Positions 1-11,263 of a stretch of DNA of 64,000 nt are shown here, piece after piece. Every line of letters starts with the position of its first letter. Position 1 is the stretch's first letter. Both the position numbers and the translations under genes were made by a program. The DNA is from Strongyloides papillosus (taxonomy: Eukaryota > Nematoda > Chromadorea > Rhabditida > Strongyloididae). The stretch is from positions 62,001 through 126,000 of the forward strand of contig SRSI01000066.1 of the NCBI GenBank assembly GCA_005656395.1, given 5' to 3'. The notes below the pieces were generated by a model. It was given only the letters and a program-made list of their open reading frames with translations. It did no database searches and had not been told where the DNA came from.

Positions 1-1081
1 ATTAAATCACCTCAATATAGATATGTAAAGTAATTTCTATTAAATATTCACAATTTTTAATATTACAAAAATTTATACTAACAATATCAATCACTTTTTC
101 TTTTCTATATGTTACAATGTAAAATTATTTGCGCGAATTGTGTAGAAAAAGAAGAATAATTAAAATTGAGAGCTTATCTAGCTTATTATACTTTTCTATT
201 GAAAAGCAATTCTTCTTAGTGTATGAAATCAACTAAATACATAGTTATAGTGATCAGTTAATTTACAATAAGATTCAAAAATTATACAACGTTACAGGTT
301 GATGAAAGAAGGGGAAAAGTTGTTTAAAGTTAAATGACTATAGTCAAGTCAATATTTGTTAGTAAAATAATAAGAATAAGATTTGAAATATATATAAAAA
401 TTTTTTCATGAATCAATATATTAAAATTTATTACTTTTTTTATATATATTTTAATAAAAATTATTATTCTAACTTTAAACATTAAAATAATTTTCCTTTG
501 CTATTGCCAATTTTTTTTTACAATGATCTGTAACTTTAAAAACATATATTTTTATTTTATCGTATTTTACGTAATTGATTTTTTACTAACATTAACAACA
601 TCTAATTATTCGCTTAAATTGACGACAATTTATAATTTTTTTATAGTTATTAAAAATTATTTCACTGATTAATTTTATAAATTATCATAATAAAATACAA
701 AACTACTTTATAAGGGTAATGTTGTAATGAAAATAGCATACTAACTATATTTAAATGTTGATTAATACTTTTTGCTAGGTAAATACAACCCATAAAAATT
801 AGATGTTGCGCAAGCAGATATACAACTTCTTTTGGTATGTGATAATAGAAGTTTGATAGTAATTAAAACCGACTAGTAAATAGGTTGAGTTAAAGCTTAC
901 TTTTTATTATTTAAATATTTTTAAAAAATGTGTTAAGAGTTATGATTTATTATTTTACTTACATTATTTTAGTATCAATAAAGTAAATTGACATTATAAA
1001 CTAGATTTCGTTTCACATAAATTTGTTTGAATATTTATTTGTATATTTCTAAAAATTATTTATTTAAGATCTCTTACTAAA
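1..1081. other. AT-rich 5' flank, no gene seen
   Basis: No open frame of useful length, RNA gene or repeat family was recognised. The stretch lies upstream of the first plus-strand gene (start 1082) and probably contains its promoter. It is dominated by A/T runs with only short mixed-composition patches, for example near 800-850. Confidence 0.6.
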
Positions 1082-1961
1082 ATGGAAATTGCTCTTCAAG
1101 GTGAGAGCCGAGGTATTTTATACGAAGGTTATCAAAATTCCTTTATTCAATGTATCTTTGAAGAGGGTGATGTTGAAGGAAAAAACGAACGTTATGAATT
1201 CCGATGTAGTTCAAATTTAGAATGTTGTGGTAGAGTTTGTTGTGTATCACAGCCTAGAATCATACCAATATGGTTGATGATTTGTCTTATTTTCCTTGCC
1301 TTAGTACTTTTAGCAGCAATTATTGGAGCTATTATATATTTGTGCAAGAAAAGACCAAAAAAAGGTATGATTTAGTATAAAAAATATATTTAAAAATAAT
1401 ACTAATAACTTATATTAAACCTATAATTACTATTTTTTCCTTATTAACATCTTATAATACTTCTCCTTTTTAGTTAGAATCCCAACCACACATTCAATAA
1501 TCCGTCCTCCTAACCATCACATATACCGTTCAATTAAAAATGATGATAATGATGTATACAGTCATCGTTCACATTATGATCCATCATATGTCTCTCCTGA
1601 TTATTTAATAAATGGATATGGAAATAGAGGTTATGTTACTTATGGAGATGATTACAATAACATTGATAAAAGTTCTGATAGAAACATAAATACAAATAAT
1701 ATAATTAGAGCTTCTCAAAATAATGAATTAAATAATGGTGAGAAAAATTATAAAATACGTCGAGGATCAGAATCAACATTTAATGACAATACATATTCAG
1801 CACTTCCACATAATTCTTCAAATCCAGTTCATGATCAATCTCCTTTAATTTTTAAAAATGGAATACCAAATGACAATAGACGAAAATACGAAGAGACATA
1901 CGAAGAAAAATTTCATGAAGAAATAACAATGGGAAGAAGTGATTCAAAAGATGTATTATAA
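1082..1961 (+). CDS. STMC6/Shisa-like single-pass membrane protein (CX/VOPP1-type)
   Basis: Two exons, 1082-1364 and 1474-1961, give 256 residues; the intron starts GTATGA and ends TTTTTAG, phase 1. The short extracellular head has six cysteines in the order C, C, CC, CC (FIQC, FRC, ECCGRVCC), followed at once by a hydrophobic segment (about residues 63-88) and a basic stop-transfer CKKRPKK. This six-cysteine/one-TM arrangement is that of the Shisa/WBP1/VOPP1/CX superfamily of transmembrane adaptors. No clear signal peptide precedes the cysteines. The tail of about 160 residues is rich in Asn, Tyr, Asp and Ser with several Y-containing motifs such as YDPSY, which could be endocytic or WW-type docking sites; that is inference. 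A paralogue lies at 23985-24437. Superfamily assignment is fairly secure; the partner is unknown. Confidence 0.7.
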
Positions 1962-2217
1962 TTGATTTATAACTTTTTACTGTTATATAAACATAGAACA
2001 AATTCCTATAAATAACATCAATAACATGTTTTACCTTTATAATTTACCTTTATTATTTTTAACCTTCAGACATTACCTTGTACATAAATTAAATTTAATT
2101 TCACGAAAATATTTTCTTTTAATGAAACAATATACACATATACATTTTGTTACTTAAAAATATTACATAACACATAAATATATTTTATTTATTTAAGAAA
2201 AATTCATTTCATCATCA

Positions 2218-2752
2218 ATGGAAGAGACTCTTTTACCAAAACCAAAAGTAGAAAAAATTATCACTCATACAGAAGATGAAATATCTAAAGCTGAAGGTTT
2301 TGAAGAAGTAGATACAAGACCACCGACTCCACAAAAAGCTCAACTTGCATATTACAGGTCTGTGCAAGAACTAGTACCAAGTTATAACCCTGTTGATTGA
2401 TAGTAATAAAAAAAATTTTAAAAAAAACATTCATTGCAATAGTAATTTTTTTAAAACTTTTTTTGAAAACAATTTCACAAAAATATATAATATTTACAAT
2501 TTTGTAATACATAATAAACATTTTAAAAAGCTTTGACAAGTTTATTATTAATTTCTTTTCAGACCCTTTGTTCCTGACCCTGTAGATGAACAAACTATAG
2601 GAAATCCTGAACGTGGTCAGATTGAATATCATGATGCAAGTGAGATAAGTGTACCAAATTATGTAGAAAGTCATTCATTACCAAGACCACCATCAAGAAA
2701 AGCTGATGCCATGTTTTATAGACCTGGAATAGACAATGTCCCTTCTTACTAA
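2218..2752 (+). CDS. Small proline-rich protein with internal repeat, unknown function
   Basis: Two exons, 2218-2357 and 2563-2752, give 109 residues. The donor is CAG|GTCTGT and the acceptor TTTTCAG; the first exon read without splicing would end in frame at 2400, but the spliced product restores a repeated motif. The unit RPPxxxKAxxxxYRPxxxxxP occurs twice (RPPTPQKAQLAYYRPFVPDP and RPPSRKADAMFYRPGIDNVP), with the splice junction inside the first copy, which supports the join. There is no signal peptide or membrane segment, so it should be cytosolic or nuclear. It starts 256 nt after the STMC6-like gene on the same strand, so co-transcription is possible. I do not recognise the family. Confidence 0.6.
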
Positions 2753-2994
2753 AATGCTTTAATTCTTTCTTATTTAATTAGTTTCATTTATAATTGATAA
2801 ACTATTAACATAAAAATAATGGTTAATTTTGTGTAACTAAATGTTATACTCTCATGATCTTTTTTTACAATAAAAATAACAAATTTATTAATGTTAGCAA
2901 TTACAAGGTAAAAATAGTATCTACAAATCTTATTATCATTGCTATTCTAAGCGTTATATTAAAAACAAATGACAACATATATAAATGATGATAC

Positions 2995-3840
2995 TTAGTT
3001 GGCTGCTAACATTCCTTCAAAAGATTTTCCTTCCTCTTTTGCCTTTTTATAAAGTTCATATTCTGGCGATTCCTTGAAAAGTTTAATTTTTCTTTCTATT
3101 CCACGAGCTGTATCCATATAAACATTGTCTTCAGACTTAGAAATAGCAGTGTAATCTTCACCATATTTATCTAGCATATTAGCACAAAATTTAATATCTC
3201 TTGGTGACAATTTATGACTACCACGTCTACCTCCACTGTGATTAATTTTTAAACCTGGATATGTTTTTTGTCCTGATACTGAATTAACAGCAGTTTGGAC
3301 GAAATTTGTTACACTTTCAAAAAATGAGTTACTATAAGTAGGATGACTTTTGGAGGCAGTTGATATTTGTGATGCTGGACTTGAAGATCTAGAAGTATTT
3401 TCTAGATTTGTAACAACACCACTATCAACAGATGGTTTCTAAAGCAATAGAATGTTACTACATATTACAACTTACCATTGCATTTTTATGACCATTGGAG
3501 TTAACATCGACAGAAAGAGTATTGTTAATATTTTTATTTTTTTTATTGTTAACTTTAAAGGTTACCTTTTCATGGTTATCCAATGATTTTGGTTCTGGTG
3601 CATTACCATAAATAGTATTGCTTTTTATAATCTATTATAAAAATCATTACATATAACGTCACAAAAAAAACTTACTTCATTCAAGTCCAAACATTTATTT
3701 GTTATACAATTTGAATAAGTAGACTTTTTCCACTCTTTACAAGCAAGCATTGCTTTTTTAGCAGCTTGTTTCTTGTGGGATTTATTTTTGTAAGCATGCT
3801 TAGTAATACAATTTCTTTTAACGCTTTTAATTGAACGCAT
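2995..3840 (-). CDS. NOP16: Nucleolar protein 16 (60S ribosome assembly factor)
   Basis: Three exons on the minus strand, 3840-3676, 3631-3476 and 3438-2995, all joined in phase 0, encode 254 residues. The C-terminus carries the NOP16 signature: MLDKYGEDYTAISKSEDNVY followed by basic residues (about residues 195-235), matching the family's KYGDDYKAMARD..N.YQ.T block. The N-terminus is a Lys/Arg-rich nucleolar-targeting stretch with KNKSHKKQAAKKA. A Ser/Asn-rich linker of roughly 100 residues makes it longer than human NOP16 (178). In other eukaryotes NOP16 joins nucleolar pre-60S particles. An alternative in-frame ATG exists 18 nt upstream at 3858. Introns are 44 and 37 nt. It is head to head with NOL10, another nucleolar factor, 650 nt away. 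Confidence 0.85.
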
Positions 3841-4490
3841 TATGGAAATAAATTTCAATAATAATCACTCTGAAAGAATAAACTTATCATTACATAGTTG
3901 TCATATTTATCTTACTACTGATTTACAAATAAAATAAAATGGTTACGCCTAAAAGTACATCATAGTTGACTTTTACCCATACGGTACCAAAGTATCAAAA
4001 AGCTATGAAAGTGTTAAGTAATGTTACAAATTATCTTTGATAAAGTTATCAAAAATAAAAGTATAACTGTTGTCAAGCAAATTTTTTTAAAATAGTATTA
4101 TAAATCATTCAAAATTATATTTTTCATGAAAATATTTGAAATTTTGTTAATTAAATCTACTTTTTAATATAATAAACACTTAAATTAATGTTTTATAAAT
4201 TAAAGAATTAAATTATACAGTAGAAATTAATTTTTTTAAAATTCACATAGTGATTTTAAAATATTATTAATAAATTAATAAAATAATTTCAACAATTTCA
4301 CAGAGCGATTGGGTTTTTAAGGCATAGTGAGCAAATAAATAGTATATCTCCCAAAAAGAAAATTTTATTACTTTTGGGATATTGTATGATGTAAATTTAA
4401 ATATTCTGCAACCTTATAGTTTGATTGTCTTTATAACACAATTTTATTAGTATTTTTTTCTATTTTATAGAAACAACCATAAATAGAAAA
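3841..4490. promoter_or_regulatory. Divergent intergenic region between NOP16 and NOL10
   Basis: This 650-nt spacer separates two head-to-head nucleolar ribosome-assembly genes and must hold both promoters, perhaps a shared one. A trans-splice-like acceptor TATTTTATAG ends at 4470, 20 nt before the NOL10 start. No TATA-type element stands out from the general A/T background. Confidence 0.5.
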
Positions 4491-6537
4491 ATGCTTAAAC
4501 TACAAAGTAATAATGTAAAAATATATAATCTTAGTGCAGGAAAATCCTTACCAGAGGTAAATTTGTTTAATTTTTAATATCATGAGCAGGAAATTTATTT
4601 AGTGGGTAAATGATAGAGCAAGGAGAAAACTAGAGCAGAAAGATATAGATTTACGTAGGAGGATAATGTTAGTTCAAGATTTTGATATGCCCGATGTCTC
4701 ACATAAATTAGCATTAACAAGAGATGGAAGATATTGCTTTGCTGCTGGTAGCTATAAACCTTTTCTTAAATGTTTTGATTTAAGTGATCTTTCAATGAAA
4801 TGGGAAAGAGGCTTGGATTGTGATGTTGTATCAATATGCCCAATTACAAATGATTATACTAAGGTAGTATTATTAGAGGAAGAAAGATATTTAGAATTAC
4901 ATTGTGCAAAAGGAAGATTTTTTAAAATGAGGATTCCAAAATTTGGGAGAGATATGTGTTTTTCACGAGAAAATAGTGATCTTTTTATAGTTGGGAGTGG
5001 TTCTGATGTATTTAGATTAAATTTAGAAGAAGGAAAATTTATTGAACCATTTAATACAAATGCAGATACTCTTACATGTTGTGAATTAAATGATGATCAT
5101 CAATTATTTTTATGTGGTACTGATGATGGTAGAATTTTTGCTTTTGACCATAGAGATAGAAGTAATGTTGGAGTTTTGGATTGTGCTTTAGGTCAATATT
5201 CTGATACAAATAGTTATTTAAAAACGATAACGGATATCCCTGAGGTGAGAACTATTAAATTTAAAGATACTATGACATTTGGAGTTGGTACAACTACTGG
5301 ACATGTCTTAATTTACGATATTCGATCTTCAAAACCATTGCTTGTCAAAGATTTGCAAATGGGTCTTCCAGTAAAAAAATTAGATTTTGTTAGGGAATCT
5401 AATGTTGCTATTAGTATGGATAGTCAAGTACTTAAAGTTTGGGATTGTAGTAGTGGGAAACCATACTGTGCAATTGAACCTGGTGTTGTATTAAACGATT
5501 TTGTAAGATATCCAAATAGTGGTTTGTTCTTTTTTGCTAATGAAGGTCAAAAAATGCAACAATATTTTGTTCCATCAATAGGGCCTGCTCCTAAATGGTG
5601 CTCATACCTTGAAACGATTACTGAAGAACTTGAAGAAACAGATCAACCTGTCGTATTTGATGATTATAAATTTGTTACAAAAGAACAATTAGAGGATATT
5701 GGATTAGGAGATCTTATAGGTACAAATGTTGTAAAAAGTTACATGCACGGATACTTTATTGATGTCAAATTGTACAACAAAGCTCAAACACTAACACAAC
5801 CATTCGCATATGAAAAATATAAGGAAAGAAAATTAAAAGAAAAGCTTGAAGAAGAAAGAGAAGCACCAGCAATAGTTAAAAAAGAAAAATCTGTCAAAGT
5901 AAATAAAATGTTGGCTGAGAAATTAAAAGAGGAACAAGAATTAGCGAAGAAAAAAGCTGTTAACAAAAAAGCACTTAAGAAAGCCTCTTCGCGAGCTGTT
6001 GCAGCATCTGAATTACTTAGCGACGAAAGATTTAAAGATTTGTTTGAGAATCAAGATTATGAAATTGACGAAGAAAGTGTACATTATCAACGAATGGCAC
6101 CAGTAATTAAGAAATTAAAAGAAAAGAATAGTAAGAATGAGAATATGTCAGATGAAGATGATGATGATGAAAAATTAGAAACAAATGATATATTTATGAA
6201 TGATGATGATGAAGAAATGCCTGAAAATGCTGATATGGATAGTGATATATATGAGAGTGAATCAGATGAAAGTTTGTCAGAAATTTCAGAAGATGATACG
6301 GAATCAAGTAAAAAGGTTACAAAACCAGTTAAAGGAATCCGAAGAAAAGGTGAAAAACCTAAAGGTTTCAAACTTATTAGTCTTGATAAGCAAAATGACT
6401 TTAATATATTCCATCAAAAGGTTGATGAGGAAGATAGTAATTTACTTATGCGTAACCGAAAGAAGAATAATAACGTTAATGATACAAGTGTCGTTGAAGA
6501 TGCGCCATTTGGAGGTAAAACTATGGTTTTCAAATAA
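4491..6537 (+). CDS. NOL10: Nucleolar protein 10 (Enp2 family), SSU processome
   Basis: Two exons, 4491-4556 (22 codons ending SLPE) and 4603-6537, give 666 residues; the 46-nt intron is GTAAAT...TTTAG. The first exon supplies the conserved start VKIYNLSAGKSLPE, and exon 2 continues W-V-N-D-R, just as in human NOL10 (SLPEWLSDRK). A WD40-type propeller follows (about residues 45-330, with GTTTGHVLIYDIRSSKPLLV), then the NUC153 block LSDERFKDLFENQDYEIDEE near residues 480-505. The tail is strongly acidic with Asp/Glu runs encoded by a GAT repeat around 6160-6215, then basic. In yeast the orthologue Enp2 works in the small-subunit processome in the nucleolus. A likely spliced-leader acceptor ends at 4470. 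Confidence 0.93.
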
Positions 6538-7261
6538 ATACTTTTTTGTTTTAAATTTGTTGTTGTTAATTTGTTTTGTATATTTCTAACTGTTTCTTGT
6601 TTTTTGGATGTTAAAATGATAAATAAAAATTACTAGTAAACGGTATTTCAACTTTTTTAGACAACTTAATATTACTTTTTATTTGTTCTAATTAAAAACA
6701 GAGTATTTAAGAGGGCTTCAGTTTCATTATATTAATAAATACGGTAAATAATTAACTTAATTATATACATATTTATTTTTCAAAGTGTATATTATACTTT
6801 AAAATATTTAAACAGCTCACACATTAAAATGATTTAAACTCTTCATGATATAGAAAATAATAATTATTAAAATATCATGGAAATTACCACATGTAATTCA
6901 ATCAGTGTATATTCGTTTTTATTTTCCCAAAAAATTAGATTAGTTTTTTCAGCAAATTTTTTGTTTAAATAATAGGTAACAATTGAATAGATTTAAAAAG
7001 AGCTATATATACAATTTTTCCCCAGGAAAATTTGCTTCTATACGAATTAAATTAGCAACATTTTATACAACTAAAGAAGTTATTATACACTATAAAATGT
7101 AAACTGTAATTTAAAAATTAATGCTATGCTAAAGTTTAACGTTATATTATTAGAAAAAACCATATAAAGTCATCAAAAAAATACACATAAAAATGAAGAA
7201 ACTTTTATATTCTTCCAACATCCGAAACAAACAATAACAATTAATCACAGAGTCATACAGC
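6538..7261. other. Convergent intergenic region NOL10 / rpl-20
   Basis: This tail-to-tail spacer contains candidate poly(A) signals, including ATAAATAAAA near 6619, and long A/T runs. The run TTTTTCCCCAG at 7015-7025 looks like a splice acceptor but no open frame follows. No gene was seen. Confidence 0.6.
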
Positions 7262-7887
7262 TTAAGCAAAGTGAGTAACTGGACGACGAGTTGTGAATCG
7301 AGCAACTCCCTTGCGTTTTGTAACACGATGTGTCAATGGGAATTTAATCTTAGAATCGTGGAATTGGGTAATGTGATCACGTCTACAGTCAGAGTTCTTG
7401 ATAACAGAAACTTTGATAATTTGAATACGATCAGCTTGGGCACGATGACGTGATCCCATATCACGATAACATTGAGTAACGGCTCCAGGAAGAGAAACAT
7501 CACGGTATTCTCTGTACATATTGTGGTGACCAGTACGGGAGTCGTATCTAAGGAAGATTCCGTAGTTCTTTACACTTCCTGTATTTTTTGGAGCAACCTA
7601 TAACATTTGTTTTTATTTAAATGATATATAATATATTACCTCTTCACATTGAATAATTTCTCCGTGGGTCTTCTTGATTCTACGAAGTTGAGAAGCAAAA
7701 TACCAGAAACGAGATTTAGCAACAATGCTGTTTGAAGCAAAGATTTGCATCTTGTAAAGAGCTGGATTTTTGTCAGTCTCTGAAGGAATTTTACGTCCAA
7801 CAACGACGAATTCTTTAAGCTAAAAAAATACATATTATTAACAAAATTAATTTAACGTACTGTTTCTCCAGAAGCTTTGATTGGCAT
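7262..7887 (-). CDS. rpl-20: 60S ribosomal protein eL20 (L18a)
   Basis: Three minus-strand exons, 7887-7861 (MPIKASGET), 7819-7640 and 7597-7262, all phase 0, encode 180 residues, close to human RPL18A (176). Diagnostic stretches are [16 protein letters not shown] in exon 2 and [20 protein letters not shown] plus [15 protein letters not shown] in exon 3. It is a structural component of the cytosolic large subunit. Codon use is visibly richer in G/C and C-ending codons than in neighbouring genes, as expected for a highly expressed ribosomal protein. The first exon is very short and precedes a 41-nt intron, a common arrangement in nematode ribosomal protein genes. It is head to head with the NOC2 gene, itself a 60S assembly factor. 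Confidence 0.95.
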
Positions 7888-8272
7888 AATGACCTTTTAC
7901 CCTGAAAATAAGTAATTCAATAAAAAGAAAGAAAATGAAAAATATTCTGATAATTCCATGGAATGAATTTTGTACCAAAAAGCGTTTTGATAGAAGATTT
8001 CAATAATTTATCTAAGGTAAACGTTTAAAACTACAACACTGAACAGAAAATATTTAGAAAAATTTTTTTCCATAAAAATACTGCTTTTTTCTGAGTAAAT
8101 ATGTTTTATAAAAGTCAAAAATCTTTGAAAAAATAATAAAAATTGGAGATTTAGAAATTTATTTATATTAATTGGTAAAATGTCAATATCTCTCAAAACG
8201 AAAAAAACTAATTGGAGGAAAGTGTACCATTTTTGTAGAGAAATTAACTTTAAATTTATTCTTCCTACTAAA
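7888..8272. promoter_or_regulatory. Divergent promoter region rpl-20 / NOC2
   Basis: This 385-nt spacer between two head-to-head 60S-related genes must include both start regions. A pyrimidine-rich acceptor TTTTTGTAG ends at 8238 and probably receives the spliced leader for the NOC2 transcript. No long repeat or terminator was seen. Confidence 0.5.
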
Positions 8273-10163
8273 ATGGGTCCCATAAAAAAGACTAAGAAGT
8301 TTAAAAAATCGAAACCAGTTAAACGTACTACGAAAAAACTGAATGGAAAAAATTTAGTACCTGATGATGATAGTAATTATCAATCAGATGCTTCTGTTGA
8401 AATGAATGAATTGTTTGAGTCAAATGAAAATTTAGAAGATTCAAATAATTGTGATGTAAGTTTAGATATGTGTTTTTGATTTCAAAAATTTATAGGACTC
8501 GAAATTTGTAGATAGTGATGTTGATGATGAATCCATCGGCTCATCTGAAAGTATTCCTGATGCACAATCTCACATGAAAGAGTTACAAAAGTTATCTGAA
8601 GCTGACCCATCATTTTTGAAATTTTTGCAAGAACAAGATCCAGATCTCCTAGAATTTAAAGAAGATGATCTCGATGAAGAAGATGATGATTCAATGGATG
8701 GAGATCATGAATCACTAGTGTTATCATACGGTAGTAAAACTCATGTTGTTAAATATAATGAAGAAAATAAGAAAGTTGTTGATCTTCATGTTGTTGAGTA
8801 TTTGAAATATAATTTACTAGAAAATGATGTTACAAAGGAAAATCTTGTTAGTGCTACTAAGATTTTAGTTTCATGTTTTGATGCAGCTACAGTTATGATA
8901 GGACGCAAGAAAAAAAGAGACACCGACTGGGTTATAAATGACAACAATATCTTCAAGGACATTTTGTCATTGTGTTTCAGCAAAATTGTTCCTATTTTTT
9001 ACAAGATCTTACAACCAGTTTCAGAAGATAAAGCTGCAGAATTACGAATGAAAAATACAAAAAGGTCTCCTGCAGATGGAGTTACTTACTTTAAAAAATG
9101 GAGACAATATGGATCAATATGTAGGAAGTATGTCGAAGCAATTGGAATTTTAATAAGTCAAATAACAGAAGATGGCTCGAAAAAGCGTGTCTTAAGACAC
9201 CTTCTAGATTTAGTTGATCTTCATGTTCATTTTAGTGGACTTTCAAAGAAGATGATAAAAGTGCTTTGTCGCTTGTGGTGTACTGCTAAAGAAGAAAATC
9301 GTATAATGGCTTTTACAATTTTGTTTAAAATGTGTCGTTTAGATAAATCGTTGTATCCACTGATTTTAAAAAGTTGTTACATGACTTTTGTTACTTTTTC
9401 GGGATATACATGTAGTCAAAATCTTAAATCATTTTGCTTTATGCATTGCTCTTTTGCTGAAATGGTGCTTTTAGATTGTAGTGTATCGTATCCTTATGTT
9501 TTTGTATATCTTCAACAAGCTGGAACATTTTTGAGAAATTCGATAAAATCAAAGGCAAGTGATAGAATGAAAAATGTAACAAAATGGCAATTTGTTCAAG
9601 GGTTGTATTTATGGAATGAAGTTATAATAGCTGCATGCAAAATGGCATCAAAGTCGCCTGAAAGCCATCCAGTTCATGGTATTGCAGAGCAGCGATTTGC
9701 TTTTGCTCAGATCGTCATTGGACTGTATACTCACACACAAAATCAACGTTATTTGTTATTGAGAATTCATTGCCTTCGTATATTACTTAAGTTACAACAA
9801 TCTACAGATACATATATACCATTGTTAGGTTTAAGTATTGAGGCATTAAAAGATTTAGTATTAATAGATGAACGTAAACCTGGGAAAAAAGAAGTTGCTT
9901 TGTCAGATGATGTTATTGACGTTAATTTGAGAATAAACAACGAGTTGAATGGGTGTTCAGAATTTAGAAAATTAGTTGGAAATGAACTTCTAAAAATACT
10001 TAATAATATTGTTAATTCAATTGAAAATACTAAAGTTTTAGGCGCTTGTGCAGCTTCAACTATTAAAAGAATGAGGTACGTATTAAAAAACTGTAAGAAT
10101 AAAGAGCATCAAAACATATTCAAAAATTTCATAAGAACTTTAGAAACAGAGAAAACAAAGTGA
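8273..10163 (+). CDS. NOC2L: Nucleolar complex protein 2 (Noc2 family)
   Basis: Two exons, 8273-8455 and 8496-10163, phase 0, with a 40-nt GTAAGT...TATAG intron, encode 616 residues. I chose ATG 8273 (MGPIKKTKKFKKSKP) over the in-frame ATG at 8180 because an apparent trans-splice acceptor at 8238 lies between them and Noc2 proteins begin with a basic nuclear/nucleolar signal. An acidic linker (DEEDDDSMDGD) follows. The Noc2 domain covers roughly residues 250-560, with CSFAEMVLLDCSVSYPYVFV and KWQFVQGLYLWNEVI aligning to conserved family blocks. In yeast, Noc2 pairs with Noc1 or Noc3 to escort pre-60S particles through the nucleolus and nucleoplasm. The C. elegans homologue is PRO-2, which acts in the somatic gonad to influence germline patterning. 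Confidence 0.92.
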
Positions 10164-11263
10164 TCTATTATTTGAATGTTTTTTGTTATCAAATTTTTTT
10201 CATTTTGTTTTTTTTTTGTTATTCTTTATAAATAAAAATTTGTTGGGTTTTTGATTTTTTACTAGATTCTAATAAAGTATTAAAGATCATATGGAACATT
10301 TTAGTGGAAATTATTTATTGTTTTAGATGGCAGAGAAAAAAGTCAATTTAAATGTGTTTTTACTCTTTCACTACTTATGATTAGAAAAATTAATAAGTGA
10401 TATTTTAAAAAAAAATGTTGTTGTTAATATAATAACTACTGAAGCTATTTTTATACAAATTTAGCTTTAGTTATTTTCTACTCAATATATTTTAACGTTG
10501 AATCTTTATATTTCCCATATAAGAAAATAAAAAACAACTATTTTCCCAATTTTTAAAACAATTTTTCTTTCTAAATGTTGTTGTTTATAAATAAGAATAA
10601 ATAAAGTAAATCTTTACTTGTAAATCAATGTGATTAAAAAATTTTACAAGCTGTTTACTTTATAGGATGACGAACTTCCACATTGTATGTTGAAGAAGTG
10701 GTTTACTCGTGACATATCAAGCAAGAGCAGATGTTTTACTAAATCCGTAAGCGTGCTAGTCTTGTTAAAATAACAACAGAAATGTTTATTTGGTAATTTT
10801 TTATTTAAATTACCTAATTCAAGTTTCTAGATTATAGGAGTTTTGTAATTATTATCTAAAAAAAAGTTTAGATGTGATTTTCTAAAATTCATAGATTAAA
10901 TGAATTGAAATTTGTTGTGCATTCACTAAGTAAATTAAAAAAAAAACACTTTCGCTATATTCAAGAGTAGTCTATCAATTTTTTAGATTGGTAATTTTGG
11001 CTTACATATATAAAATATTTCATAGCATGATGTACCACGTGATATTAGATAAATTATTTGTTAATAATTGCTAGAATGTCATATAACCTGTTAAATATAT
11101 ATTACATTATATTTTCCTTGTGAATTTCATTTTTTTATGTTATAACTTTGTTTAGCTTTCGTTTTTGTGGGCGAAAAAAAAATTATAACAATTACGAAAG
11201 TATGATAGTCATAGAAATTTTTCATGTGTAATATTATATTTTGACAAATATTTTTAGAGTTAA
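10164..11263. other. Intergenic region with an exon-like island at 10666-10746
   Basis: This is a gap of 1.1 kb between NOC2 and atg-9. Poly(A)-type AATAAA sequences follow NOC2 near 10230. Most of the rest is A/T-rich and featureless. The exception is 10666-10746, where G+C rises sharply; it is flanked by an acceptor (TTTATAG) and a donor (GTAAGC) and is open for 27 codons (see findings). A spliced-leader acceptor for atg-9 ends at 11257. Confidence 0.5.

Noticed and set aside
6087..6371. 94-residue reverse-strand frame rich in Ser/Phe
   Set aside because: It is the antisense shadow of the Asp/Glu-rich end of NOL10; GAT repeats read in reverse give Ser.
8180..8272. Upstream ATG giving 31 extra residues to NOC2
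   Set aside because: A likely trans-splice acceptor at 8238 lies after this ATG, and the extension has no Noc2-like features.
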